From an uncultured Clostridia bacterium (GTDB lineage: Bacteria; Bacillota; Clostridia; Oscillospirales; Acutalibacteraceae), in the NCBI GenBank assembly GCA_947567585.1, contig CANONE010000089.1:1-8646 (forward strand): a stretch of 8,646 nucleotides of DNA. Direction: 5' to 3'. Made by a program: the position numbers and the translations under genes. Each line of letters starts with the position of its first letter. Positions within the stretch are counted from its first letter, which is position 1. A model generated the notes under the pieces. It worked only from the letters and a program-made list of their open reading frames with translations. It had not been told where the DNA came from and ran no database searches. Shown here piece by piece: positions 6,405-8,646 of the stretch.

Positions 6405-7200
6405 ACTGGGCTTCTTGCAAGGCCAAGCCTATGGCGGCCTTTAAGAACCTGTCCCGCTGCTCCTTAAAGTCTCCCGCGCCCCAGGCCCAGGCAGGTTGTT
6501 CCGGAGATAGGGGGTGCTTGTCCGAGGCCATTAAGGCGGCCTCGCAGCGCATATTATAAAACCGGCACACGTTCGCCACCGCCGAAGCCTCCATGTCCAC
6601 GCCCGCGTATCCCAGGTCCCGCCACCGGGCCTCTTTATAAAAGGTCTGCCGGTACACCGCGTCTGTAGTTACCGTGTCCGCCAGCCGGACCGTTAGTCCC
6701 GCCTGGGAAAAGGTCTTTGCCAGCAATTCCCGGCCCCATGGCCGCTTCTCCATCTCCGCTGTCACCGGCTGAGGAAAATAGTGCCAGGAAGCGCCTTCCT
6801 CGCACAGCACCCTGCCGGGAAGCAGCACGTCGCCTACTTGAATTTCCTCGCCAAAGGCTCCGCACAGCCCCAGCAGCAGCACCTCCTCTGTCCCCAGGGC
6901 ATGGAGCGTCTCAACAACGCAGGCGGCTTGGGGCGCGCCCCGGCCCCCGTCCAGGAAGCATACGTTTTCATGGCCTGCCGCCTGCAATACCGGCGTATGG
7001 GTGATAAACCCCGGCAGCCGCTCCATCAGAACCTTAACTTCCCTTGTCTCCTCCAGCAGCGGCAGTCCCCGGCCTAAGCAGAACAGCACCGCCCGCTTCG
7101 GCAGCCGGGCAACCTCTGTAGTCACATGCTTGCTTTGTACATGTTCCTCCGCCGTGAACACCGGGCGGGTCCCGTCCTCCTCATAAAACCATGGCGTCAT
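6403..7200 (-). CDS. Nucleoside phosphorylase (PNP/UDP phosphorylase family 1)
   Basis: A 265-residue cytosolic enzyme of the family that cleaves nucleosides with phosphate to a base and (deoxy)ribose-1-phosphate. A TTG at 7236 would also open the frame, but the ATG at 7200 is preferred because GGGAGGA (7209-7215) lies 8 bases before it. Motifs: LGLCGAFGEEIQVGDVLLP (110-128), ADTVTTDAVYRQT (174-186), GVDMEASAVANVCRFYN (200-216, with the ribose-contacting MExxA) and ASDK (225-228). The order and sequence fit uridine phosphorylase-like or general nucleoside phosphorylase proteins; the base preference cannot be fixed. It is convergent with rhaD and shares its terminator, and no direct link to rhamnose use is visible. 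A 149-base gap on the same strand separates it from the upstream ribbon-helix-helix gene. Confidence 0.9.
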   Translation of the reverse strand: MTPWFYEEDGTRPVFTAEEHVQSKHVTTEVARLPKRAVLFCLGRGLPLLEETREVKVLMERLPGFITHTPVLQAAGHENVCFLDGGRGAPQAACVVETLHALGTEEVLLLGLCGAFGEEIQVGDVLLPGRVLCEEGASWHYFPQPVTAEMEKRPWGRELLAKTFSQAGLTVRLADTVTTDAVYRQTFYKEARWRDLGYAGVDMEASAVANVCRFYNMRCEAALMASDKHPLSPEQPAWAWGAGDFKEQRDRFLKAAIGLALQEAQ

Positions 7201-7270
7201 GCTGGCATTCCTCCCGCTTTTTTCTTTAAAATCCAACAGGGCTTCTGACGGTCTCTTTAGAAGTTCCTAT

Positions 7271-7308
7271 ATGCCGGCATAGCCCGTATTTTCGGGCTTT
7301 CCCGGCAT
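7271..7308. repeat. Two-step hairpin between the RHH and phosphorylase genes
   Basis: An outer stem ATGCCGG (7271-7277) / CCGGCAT (7302-7308) and an inner stem AGCCCG (7281-7286) / CGGGCT (7293-7298) enclose a 6-base loop, with a 3 by 3 internal loop. No T-run follows on either strand, so it is not a clear terminator. It could be an mRNA processing or stability structure, a repetitive extragenic palindrome, or a mobile-element end. Confidence 0.5.
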
Positions 7309-7349
7309 TGAAAGCTCCCATATACTCGCAAAAGTTTTTAGGTTTTCTC

Positions 7350-7589
7350 TCAAGGGTAGTAGGAAAGGAGAAGAGCTTGGTTCTGCCTATCGCGGTCCAT
7401 TGTCTCGCCGAGTTCGCGGATGCGAAGCTCAATGGCCTGGTTTACAAAGCCGTTGACTCTCTCGCCCTGTGCCTGACCGTGAGCTTGTATCACAGCCTTG
7501 CGGCCCTTTTCCATACGGATCCTTATTTCATCATAATTTTCTTTCATGTATTTGCTTACCGCTCTTTGCTGCGCTTTTGACGCTGGCAT
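7350..7589 (-). CDS. Small ribbon-helix-helix (Arc-like) DNA-binding protein, antitoxin-like
   Basis: A 79-residue soluble protein. The sequence MPASKAQQRAVSKYMKENYD is followed by a beta-strand-like EIRIRMEKGRK (21-31), a helix AVIQAHGQAQG (32-42) and ERVNGFVNQAI (43-53). This resembles the widespread Firmicutes family 'SKAQQ.AV.KY...YDEI.iR.pKG.K..IqahA...GESvNGFinrAI.ETMerD', which I take to be ribbon-helix-helix regulators often found in mobile elements. The gene has a strong GGGAGG site just upstream and a near-consensus promoter. Relative to that remembered pattern, it has about seven extra residues (ELRIREL, 54-60) between NQAI and GETMDRD. No toxin partner is adjacent, so a toxin-antitoxin role is only possible. 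The family call is from memory. Confidence 0.75.
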   Translation of the reverse strand: MPASKAQQRAVSKYMKENYDEIRIRMEKGRKAVIQAHGQAQGERVNGFVNQAIELRIRELGETMDRDRQNQALLLSYYP

Positions 7590-7615
7590 TTGACCCCCTC
7601 CCTTCTATTGTTCTC

Positions 7616-7644
7616 ATTATACCGCAATCTTATATCTGGGTCAA
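7616..7644 (-). promoter_or_regulatory. Near-consensus sigma-A promoter for the RHH gene, with a palindrome at the -35
   Basis: On the minus strand, -35 TTGACC (7639-7644), a 17-base spacer and -10 TATAAT (7616-7621) match consensus at 11 of 12 hexamer positions. The perfect palindrome CAATATATATTG (7642-7653) overlaps the -35. That is a plausible operator for autorepression by the RHH protein, but this is inference. Confidence 0.8.
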
Positions 7645-7669
7645 TATATATTGTACTCGATATTTGTGT

Positions 7670-7810
7670 ATGGTTCTGCCTTACTATATGGGGAGCAAGA
7701 GCGTTCGCGTTGCCGTTGATAAATATGGGGGCACTTTTAATCAGTCCTATGAAGCCGGAACCGGCCTGTTTCATACAAAGGTGGTTGTGAATAAGGATAT
7801 AATCGATTGA
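7670..7810 (+). CDS. Orphan small ORF, possibly the 3' fragment of a lost gene
   Basis: A 46-residue ORF (or 40 residues from the ATG at 7688) ending in SVRVAVDKYGGTFNQSYEAG followed by TGLFHTKVVVNKDIID. I do not recognise it. The case for a real gene is that an intrinsic terminator begins 10 bases after its stop codon. Against it, neither ATG has a ribosome binding site, and the sequence upstream is the promoter of the opposite-strand RHH gene. It may be the tail of a gene whose 5' part was deleted. No signal peptide or membrane segment is seen in the 46 residues. Confidence 0.35.
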   Translation: MVLPYYMGSKSVRVAVDKYGGTFNQSYEAGTGLFHTKVVVNKDIID

Positions 7811-7819
7811 GTTACATAG

Positions 7820-7861
7820 AGCCTGCCAAGGTCGGAATGGACTTCGGCGGGCTCTCTTTTT
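7820..7861 (+). terminator. Intrinsic terminator after the orphan ORF
   Basis: AGCCTGCC (7820-7827) pairs with GGCGGGCT (7846-7853) with one G-U pair. Shorter GTC/GAC pairing lies inside, and CTCTTTTT follows. It is a clean plus-strand terminator. Confidence 0.82.
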
Positions 7862-8185
7862 GCCAGGACGGAGACCACAATATATTGTGGCGCTCAACTG
7901 GATTCAGAAATAACGACTTACCAAAATTGGCCGTTTTTCGACCACTCGGTAAAATGGGGTTGAAAAATGATTTTCTTTTTGTTACACTTTTGGCAGTTGA
8001 ATGAGAGCCGTGCCGCAGACCGGTTCTCGTCAGCGGGAGTTGGCCGGCTTGATGTTTCAAAGGAGTTTGAGGCGCGTCTCTGCGGGAGCGTTTCGGCTCC
8101 TGTCCGTCCCGGTACCTTGTGTGCGCCGGATAGAAACCTATAGCAAACTCTTTGTTTGTATGTTTACGAAAGGAGACTTTCTGCT
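7862..8185. other. Gene-poor stretch upstream of the secreted zinc-ribbon protein
   Basis: Apart from the 16-bp palindrome at 7875-7890, I see no convincing coding frame, tRNA or known riboswitch. A small 5-bp hairpin (GGAGC 8085-8089 / GCTCC 8096-8100) is present and is not annotated as functional. Confidence 0.5.
7875..7890. promoter_or_regulatory. Perfect 16-bp palindrome resembling an NrdR box
   Basis: CCACAATATATTGTGG is perfectly self-complementary. It agrees with the NrdR-box pattern acaCwAtATaTwGtgt except at the outermost base on each side. NrdR boxes usually occur in pairs before ribonucleotide reductase genes; here only one is seen and no such gene is present. Confidence 0.4.
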
Positions 8186-8341
8186 ATGAAAACAAAACGG
8201 TTATTGGCCCTGCTCATCGCGGTTGTCCTGGTGGTTTGCGTCTTTGCCGTGCCGGCAAGCGCTGCGCTCATCTGCCCCACGTGCGGAAGTGGGAATGTGC
8301 ATCAAGTTCGACTTCCCCGACGCGATGGGTATGTACTATGA
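8186..8341 (+). CDS. Small secreted zinc-ribbon-like protein, possibly frameshifted
   Basis: A 51-residue ORF whose ATG follows AAAGGAG (8169-8175) at 10-base spacing. Residues 1-26 are a textbook signal peptide: basic KTKR, a hydrophobic core (LLALLIAVVLVVCVFAV), then a PASA cleavage site. The mature part starts ALICPTCGSGNV, with C30 and C33 as a CPxCGSxN zinc-knuckle half. The matching second cysteine pair expected of a zinc ribbon is absent before the stop. Another frame, open through to 8441 (CIKFDFPDAMGMYYDSNHHG, then LRSTHSFTMAPIYSNEGGYT), looks codon-biased like real coding sequence. A one-base frameshift around 8290-8300 could therefore join a longer secreted protein. I do not recognise the family. 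It is followed closely by a decayed AraC gene. Confidence 0.6.
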   Translation: MKTKRLLALLIAVVLVVCVFAVPASAALICPTCGSGNVHQVRLPRRDGYVL

Positions 8342-8403
8342 CAGCAACCATCACGGTGGGCTGCGCAGCACCCACAGCTTCACTATGGCTCCTATCTACT
8401 CCA

Positions 8404-8630
8404 ATGAAGGAGGATATACAGCTTATGGAGTAGCACTATAATTAGGATATCAGCATGAAGGATGTGGCTGCCTCCATGAACATGAGCTACACCTATTTCA
8501 GCCGGTTTTTCAAGGAGCAGACCACCAGAGCTTTTCCGAGTGTCTCACCGGCATCCGCATGGGAGAGGCCAAGCGCCTGATGGAGGAGGATCCCTCCATC
8601 AAGATCAAAGATGTGGCCCATTTAGTGGGG
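8404..8630 (+). pseudogene. AraC-type HTH regulator remnant, two stops and a frameshift, cut by contig end
   Basis: From 8455 the frame reads MKDVAASMNMSYTYFSRFFK then EQT, the first helix-turn-helix of an AraC/YesN-type DNA-binding domain. After about 8526 the similarity continues in another frame as SFSECLTGIRMGEAKRLMEE and DPSIKIKDVAHLVG, entering the second helix-turn-helix. This implies a single-base deletion near ACCACC-AG (8521-8528). Upstream in the first frame, LME-stop-HYN-stop-DIS (8422-8454) resembles a YIEQHYNEDIS-like start of the domain, with TAG stops (8431-8433, 8443-8445) where CAG and GAG would fit. The gene is thus broken three times and then cut by the adapter. The family call is strong; the upstream extension is less sure. 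Read errors at low-coverage contig ends are an alternative explanation. Confidence 0.72.
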
Positions 8631-8646
8631 AGATCGGAAGAGCGTC
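8631..8646. other. Illumina adapter remnant (right end)
   Basis: AGATCGGAAGAGCGTC is identical to the start of the reverse complement of the Illumina read-1 adapter. It interrupts the AraC-like reading frame right after HLVG and is not genomic. Confidence 0.96.

Noticed and set aside
7201..7236. TTG at 7236 as the nucleoside phosphorylase start
   Set aside because: No Shine-Dalgarno precedes it, whereas the ATG at 7200 has GGGAGGA at 8-base spacing.
7260..7272. GAAGTTCCTATAT, 12 of 13 bases like one arm of the yeast FRT site
   Set aside because: There is only one arm, no spacer with an opposite arm and no recombinase gene; a chance match of this size is plausible.
7226..7432. A 68-residue minus-strand open frame overlapping the RHH gene end
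   Set aside because: No ribosome binding site was identified and it translates the hairpin at 7271-7308; it overlaps the better supported RHH frame.
1..8646. CRISPR arrays, tRNA or rRNA genes, complete insertion sequences
   Set aside because: I saw no regularly spaced direct repeats, cloverleaf-like sequence, rRNA-like conserved blocks or transposase motifs on either strand.

Overview
The window looks like a metagenomic or draft-genome fragment from a Gram-positive gut anaerobe. The best guess is a GC-rich member of Clostridia (Oscillospiraceae-like). This is inferred from strong AGGAGG-type ribosome binding sites, extended -10 promoters, a YchF/rhamnose/DUF2200 gene set typical of Firmicutes, and a high proportion of G/C third codon positions; no taxonomic search was possible. 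Both ends carry Illumina adapter sequence (1-17 and 8631-8646), so the outermost genes are cut by the library or assembly and not by biology.

Left part (18-1754): a truncated minus-strand DUF2200 gene; a 360-base intergenic region with a terminator-like hairpin, two extended -10 promoters and large inverted repeats; then ychF, a conserved ribosome-associated ATPase/GTPase. One of the promoter elements, a 36-base unit with a palindrome over the transcription start, recurs downstream of ychF.

Centre (1820-6404): a rhamnose-catabolism block on the plus strand. A TIM-barrel sugar phosphate isomerase/epimerase gene is driven by the second copy of the repeated promoter. After a GC-rich, foldable leader come rhaB (rhamnulokinase), rhaA (L-rhamnose isomerase) and rhaD (rhamnulose-1-phosphate aldolase). 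Together RhaA, RhaB and RhaD convert L-rhamnose to L-rhamnulose, then to rhamnulose-1-phosphate, then to dihydroxyacetone phosphate plus L-lactaldehyde. RhaB seems to lack its usual C-terminal tail. The block ends at a strong hairpin terminator shared with a convergent minus-strand nucleoside phosphorylase gene.

Right part (7201-8630): an accessory-looking region. It holds a small ribbon-helix-helix (antitoxin-like) protein with a near-consensus promoter and a palindrome at the -35, an orphan ORF ending just before an intrinsic terminator, a perfect 16-bp palindrome resembling an NrdR box, a small secreted zinc-ribbon protein that may be frameshifted, and a decayed AraC-type regulator fragment with in-frame stops and a frameshift running into the 3' adapter.

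No CRISPR array, tRNA, rRNA or complete transposase was seen. I do not see a clearly new multi-gene system. The most unusual items are the repeated palindromic promoter, the truncated rhaB with its structured leader, and the cluster of palindromes and broken genes at the right end.
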